Shown here piece by piece: positions 26,757 through 35,407 of a stretch of DNA of 64,000 bases. The notes beneath the pieces are model-generated. The model searched no databases, had not been told where the DNA came from, and was given only the letters and a program-made list of their open reading frames with translations. A program made the translations under genes and the position numbers. The DNA comes from Bifidobacterium psychraerophilum (GTDB lineage Bacteria; Actinomycetota; Actinomycetes; Actinomycetales; Bifidobacteriaceae): contig NZ_JGZI01000007.1 of the NCBI RefSeq assembly GCF_000741705.1, positions 62,001-126,000 on the forward strand, written 5' to 3'. Each line of letters starts with the position of its first letter. Within the stretch, counting starts at the first letter, position 1.

Positions 26757-27871
26757 TGTCAAGATCGAACTCTTCCAAAACGCTGCATCGCCTGATCGCC
26801 CTGGGGCCGGCCACACGCGGCGTATTGGGTGCGGAGCTGGAGATCAGCGCCCCGACCGTGACCCGGGTGCTGCAACCGCTTCTGGAACGCGGCATGATCC
26901 GTCCGCTCGAACGGATCGGAGCGGAACCGCTCTCGGGGAAACCGGCCTATCAGGTGGGCATCGTGGAGTCCTACACCACATTCGTGGGTCTCAAGATAAC
27001 TGATTCCTCGATATACGGCGCCGTGGTCGATATGGGTGGGTCCGTGCTGGCCCATGACGAAAGGGCTCTTTCCGATACGACGGTTCCGGCCGTGGTCGAT
27101 ACGGTTGTGGACCTGGTGTCCGCCCTTTCCGCTGATTTCACGATATCCGGTGTCGGCATAGGCATCGGAGGCCGGGTGAACTCCGGCAAGGTCATCTCCT
27201 CGGGTTTTCTGGGCTGGACGAATGTTGAACTCGAAAACATCCTGGAGCGCAGACTGGATGTCACCGTAACCGTCGCAAATGACGTTCAGGCATTCGCGCA
27301 GGCCGAGTCCTGGTGGGGATTCGCAGGCGGCCAACGCAGTTTCGTTCTGATCAGCGTTGGTTCCGGCATCGGCTGCTGCACGGTTATGGACGGGAATGTC
27401 TTCGAAGGGGAACATGGCTCCGCTGGAATGATCGGACATCTGCGGGTAGGCGACGGAGGGCCGACATGCGAGATGGGGCATGTGGGATGCGCGCGCGCAT
27501 ACGCTTCAAGCACCTGCATCCTCAGGTATCTGGAAAAGCAATATGGGATAAGCGAATCCTACGATAACTTCGTCACCCGAGCCACGGCGGGCTTCTCCCC
27601 CGAACGCGCGATCGGTGTCGCTGCGGTGGAGGCGGTGGCGCAATTGGTTTCCGGCGCCATCGGATTCCTCGACCCGAATACGGTTGTCGTTTCCGGGGAT
27701 GGCATCAGCATGGTGATGGCATTCGAATCGGAATTCAGGAAAGCCATCTCCACATACCGTCACTGGGCGGGGGAAAAGGTCGACGTCCTGCTGCAGAAGA
27801 TGGAATTCTCGGCCTGGGCGCGAGGGGGTGCCGCAGTCGCGATGGAGCGTTGGACCCAAGAGGCGCTGTAG
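26756..27871 (+). CDS. ROK-family transcriptional repressor
   Basis: 371 residues. The N-terminal winged helix ('LHRLIALGPATRGVLGAELEISAPTVTRVLQPLLERGMI') is joined to a ROK sugar-kinase-like domain with 'GVGIGIGGRVNSGKVISSGFLGW', 'VANDVQAFAQAESWWGFAGG' and 'HLRVGDGGPTCEMGHVGCARAYAS', where the ROK zinc-site cysteines occur. The phosphate-loop region is weak, so it is a regulator (NagC/XylR type) rather than a kinase. It precedes the GH36 alpha-galactosidase gene, whose leader carries two ROK-type inverted repeats. The GTG start has no ribosome site and is probably leaderless. Confidence 0.9.
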   Translation: MSRSNSSKTLHRLIALGPATRGVLGAELEISAPTVTRVLQPLLERGMIRPLERIGAEPLSGKPAYQVGIVESYTTFVGLKITDSSIYGAVVDMGGSVLAHDERALSDTTVPAVVDTVVDLVSALSADFTISGVGIGIGGRVNSGKVISSGFLGWTNVELENILERRLDVTVTVANDVQAFAQAESWWGFAGGQRSFVLISVGSGIGCCTVMDGNVFEGEHGSAGMIGHLRVGDGGPTCEMGHVGCARAYASSTCILRYLEKQYGISESYDNFVTRATAGFSPERAIGVAAVEAVAQLVSGAIGFLDPNTVVVSGDGISMVMAFESEFRKAISTYRHWAGEKVDVLLQKMEFSAWARGGAAVAMERWTQEAL

Positions 27872-27987
27872 ACTCCGCAGATTCTGCGGCCCCGGCTCTG
27901 TGCCGATATCCGGTCTTCACGAATCACCGGCAGGCTTTCTGCAGCAATGCACGCATCGGTCGGATCAAGCCTGAAAAACAAAACAGG

Positions 27988-28006
27988 TATTTTCTTCGTG
28001 AAAATA
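27988..28006. promoter_or_regulatory. ROK-type operator 1 upstream of GH36
   Basis: TATTTTC (27988-27994) and GAAAATA (28000-28006) form a perfect seven-base inverted repeat with a five-base spacer. This resembles the TATTTT...AAAATA sites of NagC/Mlc-type ROK repressors. The neighbouring ROK gene makes it a likely target. Confidence 0.65.
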
Positions 28007-28017
28007 TGTGTTAGTAT

Positions 28018-28032
28018 TTTTCATCAAGAAAA
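28018..28032. promoter_or_regulatory. ROK-type operator 2 upstream of GH36
   Basis: TTTTC (28018-28022), five bases, GAAAA (28028-28032): the same core as the site at 27990-28004. The two centres are 28 bases apart, both upstream of the GH36 start at 28139. Confidence 0.55.
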
Positions 28033-28138
28033 GATGTGGCAAACAGCAGCGTCAATCATTGCGAAATGCTTCGCCATCTCCTTTCTCGACGGCGTTGAAG
28101 CAGTCGCGGATCGCTCTCAAATCAAGGAGGATTGGGTT

Positions 28139-30364
28139 ATGCCGGTTATCGTGCACGAGGAATCGCAGGAATTCCACCTGCAAACGAAGAATACGAGTTA
28201 TCTGTTCCGGGTCATGGAGGACGGTACCTTGGGGCAGCTTTACTATGGAGCTCGCATTCCCGATAAGGTCTCGCACCAGTCACTGAGTAAATACGAATTC
28301 AGAATGATCCAACCCTGGCTGAGTGAGACCCATAAGGACTTCAGTCTGAACACCCTGAAACAGGAGTATCCGGGATTCGGGCACGGTGATTTCCGGATGC
28401 CCGCATTCCAGATCGCATATCCCGATGGGTCACGAATCACGGAATTCGTATATGAGGGATACGGCATAGAACAAGGCAAGCAACGGACAACCCCGATGCC
28501 CGCGTCATATGGCACCACCGGCGAATGCGATGTGCTGACCATCAGACTGGCAGAACAGCAGTCCGGTCTTCGTCTGCTCCTGGAGTATTCGGTCTTCCCC
28601 GCTGATGACGTGATCGTGCGAAGCGCCCATTTCGCGAACACCGGGCATGACACCCTCAATATCGAGAATGCCCTGAGCATGTCAATCGACCTTCCGGATT
28701 CCGAATACGAGATGTTGCAGATGTCCGGTTCCTGGGCGAGGGAGCGGCACCTGTTCACACGCAGGCTCAAGCCCGGAATCCAAAGCATCAGCAGTACGCG
28801 TGGCGCGAGCTCGGCGCAGCACAACCCCTTCCTCGCGCTGCTGCGCCCTGGCACCACCGAGGATACCGGCGACGTCTACGGCTTCAGCCTGGTGTATTCG
28901 GGAAGTTTCATCGCCCAAGTGGAAGTCGACGATTATGACGTGGCCAGGGTCGGGATGGGCATCAACCCCTTCGAATTCTCCTGGACCCTCGATCCGGGCG
29001 AACGATTCGATACACCGGAGTCGATACTGACCTTCAGCGAATCTGGACTCGGCGGTATGTCCGCCAACCTCCACCACTTCCTCTCGGAGCATCTGATCAA
29101 CCCCGCTTGGCGAGGCACCGAACGTCCGATACTGATCAACAACTGGGAGGCCACGTATTTCAACTTCGATGAGAAGAAGCTCGTCACCCTCGCACGGCAG
29201 GCGAAACAACTCGGCATTGAAATGCTCGTACTGGATGACGGTTGGTTCGGACACCGCAACGACTCCACCACCTCGGTCGGCGATTGGCATGTCGACACAT
29301 CAAAGCTCCCGGAAGGACTTGGACACCTCGCACAGGAGATCCACTCCGAAGGCATGAAATTCGGACTGTGGTTCGAACCCGAGATGGTCTCCGAAGAAAG
29401 CGAACTCTTCAAAGCCCACCCCGACTGGGCCATAGCCGTGCCCGGAAGGCGCAGGAGCCCGAGCAGATCGCAGTTCGTTCTGGATATGTCCCGTCAGGAG
29501 ATCGTCGACTATCTCTTCGACCGTATCGCGGATGCCATCGATCAGACGAATCTGGACTACATCAAGTGGGATATGAACCGGCATATCACCGAATCGTTCT
29601 CAAACGCATTGCCTCCCGAGCGCCAGCTGGAGTTGGGGCACCGCTACATCATGGGTGTGTACCAGCTGTACGACCGTCTGACGAAGCAATATCCACATGT
29701 GCTGTTCGAATCCTGTTCAAGCGGTGGTGGACGCTTCGACCCGGGCATGCTCGCATACGCGCCCCAGGCCTGGACCAGTGATGATACCGACGCTGTCGAA
29801 CGGTTGAAGATCCAGTGGGGCACCTCACTTGCCTACCCCTTGTGCACGATGGGCTCCCACGTGTCCGCCGTGCCGAACCACCAGGTCAATCGGATCACGC
29901 CACTCAAAACCCGTGGAGACACCGCCTTCTTCGGTCTGCTGGGATATGAGTTGGACATCACCAAGCTGGATGAGGAGGAGCGCGCGGCGATATCCGATCA
30001 AGTGACGTTCTACAAAAGCCACCGGGCCCTGTTCCAATACGGCGACTTCATCAGGATCACCTCACCATATGAAGGCGATGGGAACATCACATCCTGGGGC
30101 GTCGTCGATCCGCAGCGTGATATGGGTATCTTCGCGCTGTACCAGGTCCTCGCCAAACCGAATGACCGCTACCATCGCTTCATATTCAAAGGGCTCGACC
30201 CCGATAAGTCATACACCGTGAACGAATCGGACGAGCACTTCGCAGGTTCCGAACTGATGCATGCCGGAATCGTGCTGGATCAACTCTTCGGAGTGCGCAA
30301 ACAACTTGATCGCACCTTCGATTTCACCTCACGCATGTTCATCGTCGAATCGGTAGAAAGGTAA
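28139..30364 (+). CDS. GH36 alpha-galactosidase
   Basis: 741 residues, the typical length of tetrameric GH36 enzymes, with no signal peptide. It removes alpha-galactosyl groups from melibiose, raffinose and stachyose. Motifs: 'LVLDDGWFGHR' (about 364-373), the nucleophile in 'YIKWDMNRH' (D478), 'ESCSSGGGRFDPGM' (525-537) and the acid/base in 'WTSDDTDA' (D548). ATG 28139 has AAGGAGGA seven bases upstream; the frame stays open for 64 codons further 5', but those run through the operators. An MFS transporter follows eight bases later. The ROK protein upstream is the probable repressor. Confidence 0.95.
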   Translation: MPVIVHEESQEFHLQTKNTSYLFRVMEDGTLGQLYYGARIPDKVSHQSLSKYEFRMIQPWLSETHKDFSLNTLKQEYPGFGHGDFRMPAFQIAYPDGSRITEFVYEGYGIEQGKQRTTPMPASYGTTGECDVLTIRLAEQQSGLRLLLEYSVFPADDVIVRSAHFANTGHDTLNIENALSMSIDLPDSEYEMLQMSGSWARERHLFTRRLKPGIQSISSTRGASSAQHNPFLALLRPGTTEDTGDVYGFSLVYSGSFIAQVEVDDYDVARVGMGINPFEFSWTLDPGERFDTPESILTFSESGLGGMSANLHHFLSEHLINPAWRGTERPILINNWEATYFNFDEKKLVTLARQAKQLGIEMLVLDDGWFGHRNDSTTSVGDWHVDTSKLPEGLGHLAQEIHSEGMKFGLWFEPEMVSEESELFKAHPDWAIAVPGRRRSPSRSQFVLDMSRQEIVDYLFDRIADAIDQTNLDYIKWDMNRHITESFSNALPPERQLELGHRYIMGVYQLYDRLTKQYPHVLFESCSSGGGRFDPGMLAYAPQAWTSDDTDAVERLKIQWGTSLAYPLCTMGSHVSAVPNHQVNRITPLKTRGDTAFFGLLGYELDITKLDEEERAAISDQVTFYKSHRALFQYGDFIRITSPYEGDGNITSWGVVDPQRDMGIFALYQVLAKPNDRYHRFIFKGLDPDKSYTVNESDEHFAGSELMHAGIVLDQLFGVRKQLDRTFDFTSRMFIVESVER

Positions 30365-30372
30365 TAGACGTC

Positions 30373-31560
30373 ATGAATTCCGCAAAATCAATATTCCAAA
30401 AATTCGCAGTACTGTCCATATCTCTGGTCCTCACCAGTTCCTATGTCATTTCGGTGAGTCTTCCGGACATGAAGAAGACCTTCACTGGGATGTCCACGAG
30501 TTCCGTCGAGCTGCTTTCGACCCTCCCGGCATTCACCGTGATGATCTTCGTGCTGATCAGTGGATGGATGACGGAGAAGATCGGCAACAAGAAAACCGTG
30601 GCCCTCGGCCTCATCATCGTGGGTCTGGCGGGTATCGTTCCGGTCTTCGCCACCAGCTACGGCGTGATTTTCGCCTCCCGTCTGGTACTTGGAGCCGGTC
30701 TCGGCCTGTTCAACTCGCTTGCCGTATCGATGATCGGCTTCCTCTATGAGGGCAAGACCAAGGCCTCCCTGATGGGTCTGCGCTCGGCCTTCGAGAATCT
30801 CGGACAATCCTTCCTGATCTTCGTGGCAGGATTCCTGCTCACCGTCAGCTGGCACGCCACATTCTGGGTGTATGCACTGGCCTTCGTCATCCTTCCGATC
30901 TTCTATTTCGGTGTTCCGGATACCCGTCGCGACGTTGAGGTGAAGGAAAAGGGCAAGGCGGATGTGCATCAGCACATCAACATCAAGGTTATCGGCCTTG
31001 CCGTGTTCTTCTTCTTCCTGGTGATGATCCATATCGCCATCATCGTCCATCTGCCCTTCGTCGTGACCGAGAACGGATTCGGCACCGCGGCCCAAGCCGG
31101 GGTGATCACCAGCTCCATGACGATTCTCGGCGTGATAGCCGCGATTTTCTACGGCCAGATCTATGACGTACTCAGGCAGTACATCATTCCGATAGGCATG
31201 GTCTGCCTGGCGATAGGCGTCCTGATCATGGGATTGGCAAACGGCTACGTCATGACCTTTGCGGGTGCCCTGGTCTTCGGCGTCGCTTACCCGCTCATCG
31301 CAGCGGATATGTTCAACAAAGTATCGACGGTCTCCTCACCGAACTCGGAGACGTTGACCGCATCCGTCATGCTGATCGGCACCAACTGCGGCGCGCTGCT
31401 GGCGCCGTACGGCGTTGCCGGGCTGAGCGCCCTGATCGGGGACAGCGTGGGCAACCGCATGTTCGTGCTCCTCGGTGCGATTCTGATTGCCGTCACCATC
31501 GGAGCATTCGTCATCGCGCTGCGCTCACGGAAGGCGGAGAAGAAGGCCGTCGAGCAATAG
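30373..31560 (+). CDS. MFS transporter downstream of GH36
   Basis: 395 residues with about twelve membrane segments. 'GWMTEKIGNKKTVALG' after segment 2 and 'ASRLVLGAGLGLFNSLAVSMIG' near segment 4 fit the drug:H+ antiporter-like half of the MFS, not the GPH or oligosaccharide symporter groups. It is eight bases downstream of the GH36 gene, so it may import alpha-galactosides or export a product; sequence alone does not decide. A histidine at 'VHQHINIKV' lies in the central cytoplasmic loop. Confidence 0.87.
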   Translation: MNSAKSIFQKFAVLSISLVLTSSYVISVSLPDMKKTFTGMSTSSVELLSTLPAFTVMIFVLISGWMTEKIGNKKTVALGLIIVGLAGIVPVFATSYGVIFASRLVLGAGLGLFNSLAVSMIGFLYEGKTKASLMGLRSAFENLGQSFLIFVAGFLLTVSWHATFWVYALAFVILPIFYFGVPDTRRDVEVKEKGKADVHQHINIKVIGLAVFFFFLVMIHIAIIVHLPFVVTENGFGTAAQAGVITSSMTILGVIAAIFYGQIYDVLRQYIIPIGMVCLAIGVLIMGLANGYVMTFAGALVFGVAYPLIAADMFNKVSTVSSPNSETLTASVMLIGTNCGALLAPYGVAGLSALIGDSVGNRMFVLLGAILIAVTIGAFVIALRSRKAEKKAVEQ

Positions 31561-31585
31561 AGCGCCACCTGTTCATCGTCATTGT

Positions 31586-31622
31586 GCCCTGCCCGGCCAA
31601 CATCATATTCGCCGAGCAGGGC
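31586..31622. terminator. Hairpin between convergent transporter genes
   Basis: GCCCTGC (31586-31592) and GCAGGGC (31616-31622) pair, with extra GGC/GCC pairing inside. It lies between the MFS stop at 31560 and the GPH symporter stop at 31689. No clear U-tract. Confidence 0.45.
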
Positions 31623-31688
31623 TCAATCGCTATTGAGGAAGCATGCAAGAAGCATCATGGATGGAATCGTCCCGCACGAACGGCAGCC

Positions 31689-33119
31689 TTATTGCAGATC
31701 AGCCGACTGCAGCTCGGCCTCGCGCGCACGGCGTTCCGCCAGCTCGGCTTTGATCTGTGGTTCCATTTTTTCGAATCTCCGATAGAAGAGCATAAGGATG
31801 CCCACAACCACATAGACGATGATCGGAAGCCAGATGAAGCAGAAACTGATGGCATCGAGCGAGGCCTGGCTTTGCCTGGCGTTCGCCACATACCCCGCGC
31901 CGCTCATGATCCTCAGAGGCACGAAGGCGCCGAAGCCCGATCCCACTTGGATGCAGAAGGCCGACCCCACCGCTGTCAGGAACCCGGCCGCGTGAACGCC
32001 GGTCTTCCACTCGCCGTAATCGACCGTATCCGACAGCATCGCGAATGGCATGCCGACGGCGATGGCCGCACCGAAAACACCTATGGTCCAGAAAATGACG
32101 GCCAGCACCACATCCGAACCCGCCAAGGGCATGAGGGCCTGGCCGACGATGCCTATTCCCAAGCCGATGAGCATGGTGAGCGTTTTGTTGTTGGTCTTCT
32201 TCACCAGAACAGGCATGCAGAAGGTGGCCAGAAGTCCAAGCACCTGAACCCCGTTGAACCATGAGGTGAGGTTCTCATTACCCAGATTGTATTTGGCGTA
32301 ATATACGGCCACACCGTTCCGAGTCGATTGCGCGACCCAGTAGATCATGAAAGAGACGACAAGGATGATCCACGGCCAGTTGCCCTTCGCCGCCTTCAGC
32401 GAATCCTTGAAAGGAATCGGTTTCTGCACCTCTGGATGATAGTTTCGTTCATTGAGGTTCCTGAAGGCGAATATCAGCAGGACAATCGCCACGACGCCGA
32501 ACAAGGCGGTGACAATCATGAAGCCCGCTTTGTCATTGGCCGTTCCGCCACCCACCAAGGTGCCGAAGAAACCCACCAGAGGGATGCAGAACGCCGAGGT
32601 GATGAATGAACCGATGGAGCCACCTGCCATACGGAAGGTATTGGCGCTGATACGTTCCGTCGGATCGGAAGTGAGATTCGGCAGGATAGCGGTTATCGGG
32701 GTTTGGATTCCGGTGTACACCGCGCCGGCGGCCAGGATATAGGTGATCAGGGCGTAGATGAATTTCGGGGAGCCGTCGGGAAGATCCGGGGCGGTGAAGG
32801 CCAACCAGACGGTGACGGCGAAGGGGACGGCGAGCCACAGGAACCAGGGTTCGGCTCTGCCCCATTTGGTCTGCGTATGGTCAACGATCGACCCCCAGAT
32901 CGGAGCGCTGATGGCATCCGCAAAACGGGCCACCAATAGAATCGTGCCTGCGCCAAGCGCCGATTCCGCCGGAAGTCCGAAGACATCCGTGTAAAAATAC
33001 ATGATGTATGACGAAATCGTCACGTATAGCAGATTGCCCGCCATATCAGTGAAAGAGTAGGCGATTTTCTCTTTTAACGGCAGTCTTACCGCTGAAGCGT
33101 CTTTGCTTGTTGCACTCAT
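31689..33119 (-). CDS. GPH-family sugar:cation symporter
   Basis: 476 residues with about twelve membrane segments. 'LKEKIAYSFTDMAGNLLYVTIS' at the N-terminus, 'ADAISAPIWGSIVDHTQTKWGRAEPWFLW' after segment 2 and 'VGMPFAMLSDTVDYGEWKTG' are signatures of the glycoside-pentoside-hexuronide (MelB/XynB-type) family. AGAAGGA precedes ATG 33119 by three to four bases. It lies downstream of the GH127 gene on the same strand after 120 bases and probably imports the beta-L-arabinofuranoside that GH127 hydrolyses. The substrate is an inference. Confidence 0.92.
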   Translation of the reverse strand: MSATSKDASAVRLPLKEKIAYSFTDMAGNLLYVTISSYIMYFYTDVFGLPAESALGAGTILLVARFADAISAPIWGSIVDHTQTKWGRAEPWFLWLAVPFAVTVWLAFTAPDLPDGSPKFIYALITYILAAGAVYTGIQTPITAILPNLTSDPTERISANTFRMAGGSIGSFITSAFCIPLVGFFGTLVGGGTANDKAGFMIVTALFGVVAIVLLIFAFRNLNERNYHPEVQKPIPFKDSLKAAKGNWPWIILVVSFMIYWVAQSTRNGVAVYYAKYNLGNENLTSWFNGVQVLGLLATFCMPVLVKKTNNKTLTMLIGLGIGIVGQALMPLAGSDVVLAVIFWTIGVFGAAIAVGMPFAMLSDTVDYGEWKTGVHAAGFLTAVGSAFCIQVGSGFGAFVPLRIMSGAGYVANARQSQASLDAISFCFIWLPIIVYVVVGILMLFYRRFEKMEPQIKAELAERRAREAELQSADLQ

Positions 33120-33239
33120 TATTCCTTCTTTGCCATCTTGTAAGAGGCGCACTTGGCAATACGCCAGCGTGAACGCTGCCGTTTCTGGGCGCCCTGTTGT
33201 GTCTGCCGCTGTTCCACGCAGCGGGTATATCGGTGAAAA

Positions 33240-35237
33240 TCAGATGTCGGAGTCGAACCAGACCTGCATGCGGTCAACCGTGCGGTTCGCCCAGGCATAG
33301 TATGGGATCATCTTCAGCTCTTCCGCATTCTCAGCAGGTGCGTGCCTGCTCGCATTCATATACAGGGGAGCCTCAGTCCCGTCATCGTCAAGCCTGAACG
33401 CCGGGGCTTTGATCACGACCACGCCCTCAAGCTCATTGGCCGAGTACTCGACATGAGACTGCGGGGCCGTGCCACTCGGTACCCTGTAGTTCCAGAGCGG
33501 CGCCACGTTATCCGATTCCTCCGCGCAGAACACCACCGGGCCACGCATGATGGCGACTTTCCGCACATCATGACGTACGGCACTATTGGCTCGAACAGCC
33601 CTGACCGACATATCCAGACTCAATGCGATGCTCGTCGAGCCCGGACGGATGCCGATGGACGCAAACCCATCCCTCACCGCAGGCTGGGAGGATTCAGACC
33701 CGTTGATGGTGATGCCATAACCATCAGAGGACCACTCCGGGATACGGATCAGAAGTTTCGCAGGGGCGACGCCATCGGGAACGGTGACGGTGAAGTGGAT
33801 GTGCCCATCCCACGGAAAATTCGATTCCTGCTTGATCCTGATACCGTCAAAGAACTCGGCGTCATTGGCGATGAACTGATGGGCCACGATTTCACGCCTG
33901 TCCTCGTGGACCGCGTAGATGTAGCGATCTATCGACGCTATGAGACGGGCTATATTCGCGGGGCAGCAGGCGCAGCCGAACCATTCGGCGCGACGCATCA
34001 GCACGTGTGCCCGGTCCGGATTGTTGCGCGAGGCCTGCGGGTCCGCCTCCAGGGGATTCACATAAAAGAAGTGCTGCCCGTCAAGCGCCATCCCTGAAAT
34101 GGCACCGTTGAATATCTCCCGTTCCAGAATATCGCCGTATTCACCTCTGCTCTCGATCTCCAGCATCTGCCGGGCCGCGAAGCAGAGCCCCACCGAAGCG
34201 CAGGACTCGGCGTAAAGCGTGTCGTTCGGCAGATCGTAGTCGTAGGTGAAGGCCTCCCCCACATGAGTCGAGCCGATTCCTCCCGTCACATACATGCGCC
34301 GGCGAACGATATCCGCCCACAGACGCTCCGCCGTCGCCTTGAGTTTCTCATCATGCGTCAGTCGGGCCACATGGGCTATGCCGGTCAGCAGATAGACCGC
34401 TCGAACCGCATGCCCTTCGGCAGTGTTCTGTTCGTTGATCGGACGTGCCGTCTGGGTGTACTCGTGTGTCCAAGCGCGCATCTGCGGGAATATATCCGTT
34501 GAGCCGTCACCGATTTCCGCATTCTGTTTATCGTAGAAATCCGGATCCTGGCCACGCACCTTGATGAAGAACACCGCCAATTTCAGGTATCTGTCATCAC
34601 GGGTCACCTCATACAGCCTCGCCAGAGCCAACTCGATCTCAGGATGCCCATCCGCACCGTGGATCTTGCCCTCTTCCTCGCCGAAATGCCGGTCCAGGCA
34701 GTCACCCATTCTTTTGGCGATCTCCAAGGCCTGTTCGTTTCCCGTCGCTTCGTAATAGGCGACACCCGCCTCGATGTAGTGACCCATCACGTACATCTCG
34801 TGGGACTGCTGAAGCTGGGTGAAAGGCCGGCGTCCGGCGAATGCACCGGATCCGATCAGGTATGGCGTATCCAGATAACCATCAGAGCGTTGGGCCCTTG
34901 CGATCAGATCAATCAGACGGTCGCACAGCTCTTGCAAGCCCTCGTCGGCTTTGTAGACAAGGGAGTAGGCAGCCTCCTCAAGCCATTTGTACACATCGGA
35001 GTCCTGAAAGACGAAACCTTTGAAATCGGACTGGATATCACCTGCCGCCACACGGAGGTTGCGCACGGCATGGCTCCATGTGCTGTCAATGTCCTGCACC
35101 GACCCTGAAGGGTCATCCGGAATCTCTATCTCCCTCTCGTCATTGATGACCTCCCACTGATAAGGGATAACTTTGTCCACGACTTTGCCACGGTAACGTT
35201 CCCAGAACGGGGAGGTCACGGTCACATGCATGCTCAC
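33240..35237 (-). CDS. GH127 beta-L-arabinofuranosidase
   Basis: 665 residues, close in length and layout to HypBA1 of Bifidobacterium longum. The (alpha/alpha)6 barrel includes 'FTQLQQSHEMYVMGHYIEA' and 'YVTGGIGSTHVGEAF'; the zinc-binding and catalytic residues correspond to E344 and C346 in 'YAESCASVG' and C424/C425 in 'FGCACCPANI', where a cysteine acts as nucleophile in this family. It splits beta-L-arabinofuranosides such as those on hydroxyproline-rich glycoproteins. GTG 35237 has AAAGGA about eight bases upstream; ATG 35231 is the other option. A LacI regulator diverges from it. Confidence 0.94.
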   Translation of the reverse strand: MSMHVTVTSPFWERYRGKVVDKVIPYQWEVINDEREIEIPDDPSGSVQDIDSTWSHAVRNLRVAAGDIQSDFKGFVFQDSDVYKWLEEAAYSLVYKADEGLQELCDRLIDLIARAQRSDGYLDTPYLIGSGAFAGRRPFTQLQQSHEMYVMGHYIEAGVAYYEATGNEQALEIAKRMGDCLDRHFGEEEGKIHGADGHPEIELALARLYEVTRDDRYLKLAVFFIKVRGQDPDFYDKQNAEIGDGSTDIFPQMRAWTHEYTQTARPINEQNTAEGHAVRAVYLLTGIAHVARLTHDEKLKATAERLWADIVRRRMYVTGGIGSTHVGEAFTYDYDLPNDTLYAESCASVGLCFAARQMLEIESRGEYGDILEREIFNGAISGMALDGQHFFYVNPLEADPQASRNNPDRAHVLMRRAEWFGCACCPANIARLIASIDRYIYAVHEDRREIVAHQFIANDAEFFDGIRIKQESNFPWDGHIHFTVTVPDGVAPAKLLIRIPEWSSDGYGITINGSESSQPAVRDGFASIGIRPGSTSIALSLDMSVRAVRANSAVRHDVRKVAIMRGPVVFCAEESDNVAPLWNYRVPSGTAPQSHVEYSANELEGVVVIKAPAFRLDDDGTEAPLYMNASRHAPAENAEELKMIPYYAWANRTVDRMQVWFDSDI

Positions 35238-35382
35238 GAGTAGCGTCCTTTCCACCTGTTACGAAGAACCGTCCCTGCTCTGCTTTGAGCCGGCAGGAAA
35301 TCCGCGAAGATCGCCCGCCCCGGCCTTCTTGAACACATCGTAAGGAGCGGCCCATGCGGGCATGAAGAGGTTTCATGAATGC

Positions 35383-35392
35383 GAAAATTTTC
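35383..35392. promoter_or_regulatory. GAAAATTTTC palindrome, putative LacI operator
   Basis: A perfect ten-base palindrome in the 170-base divergent region between GH127 and its LacI regulator, 15 bases before the LacI start codon and so next to the predicted -10 box. Position suggests autoregulation. A CG centre, usual for LacI operators, is absent, so the assignment is tentative. Confidence 0.4.
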
Positions 35393-35407
35393 ACTAGTCT
35401 ATGCATT

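Noticed and set aside
27947-28138. Longer start for the GH36 gene
   Set aside because: The extension covers the ROK operators and leader; GH36 homology begins at ATG 28139 with AAGGAGGA before it.
35383-35392. GAAAATTTTC as a second ROK site
   Set aside because: The half-sites are in the opposite order (GAAAA then TTTTC, no spacer) to those before GH36, so it is more likely a site of the local LacI protein or chance.
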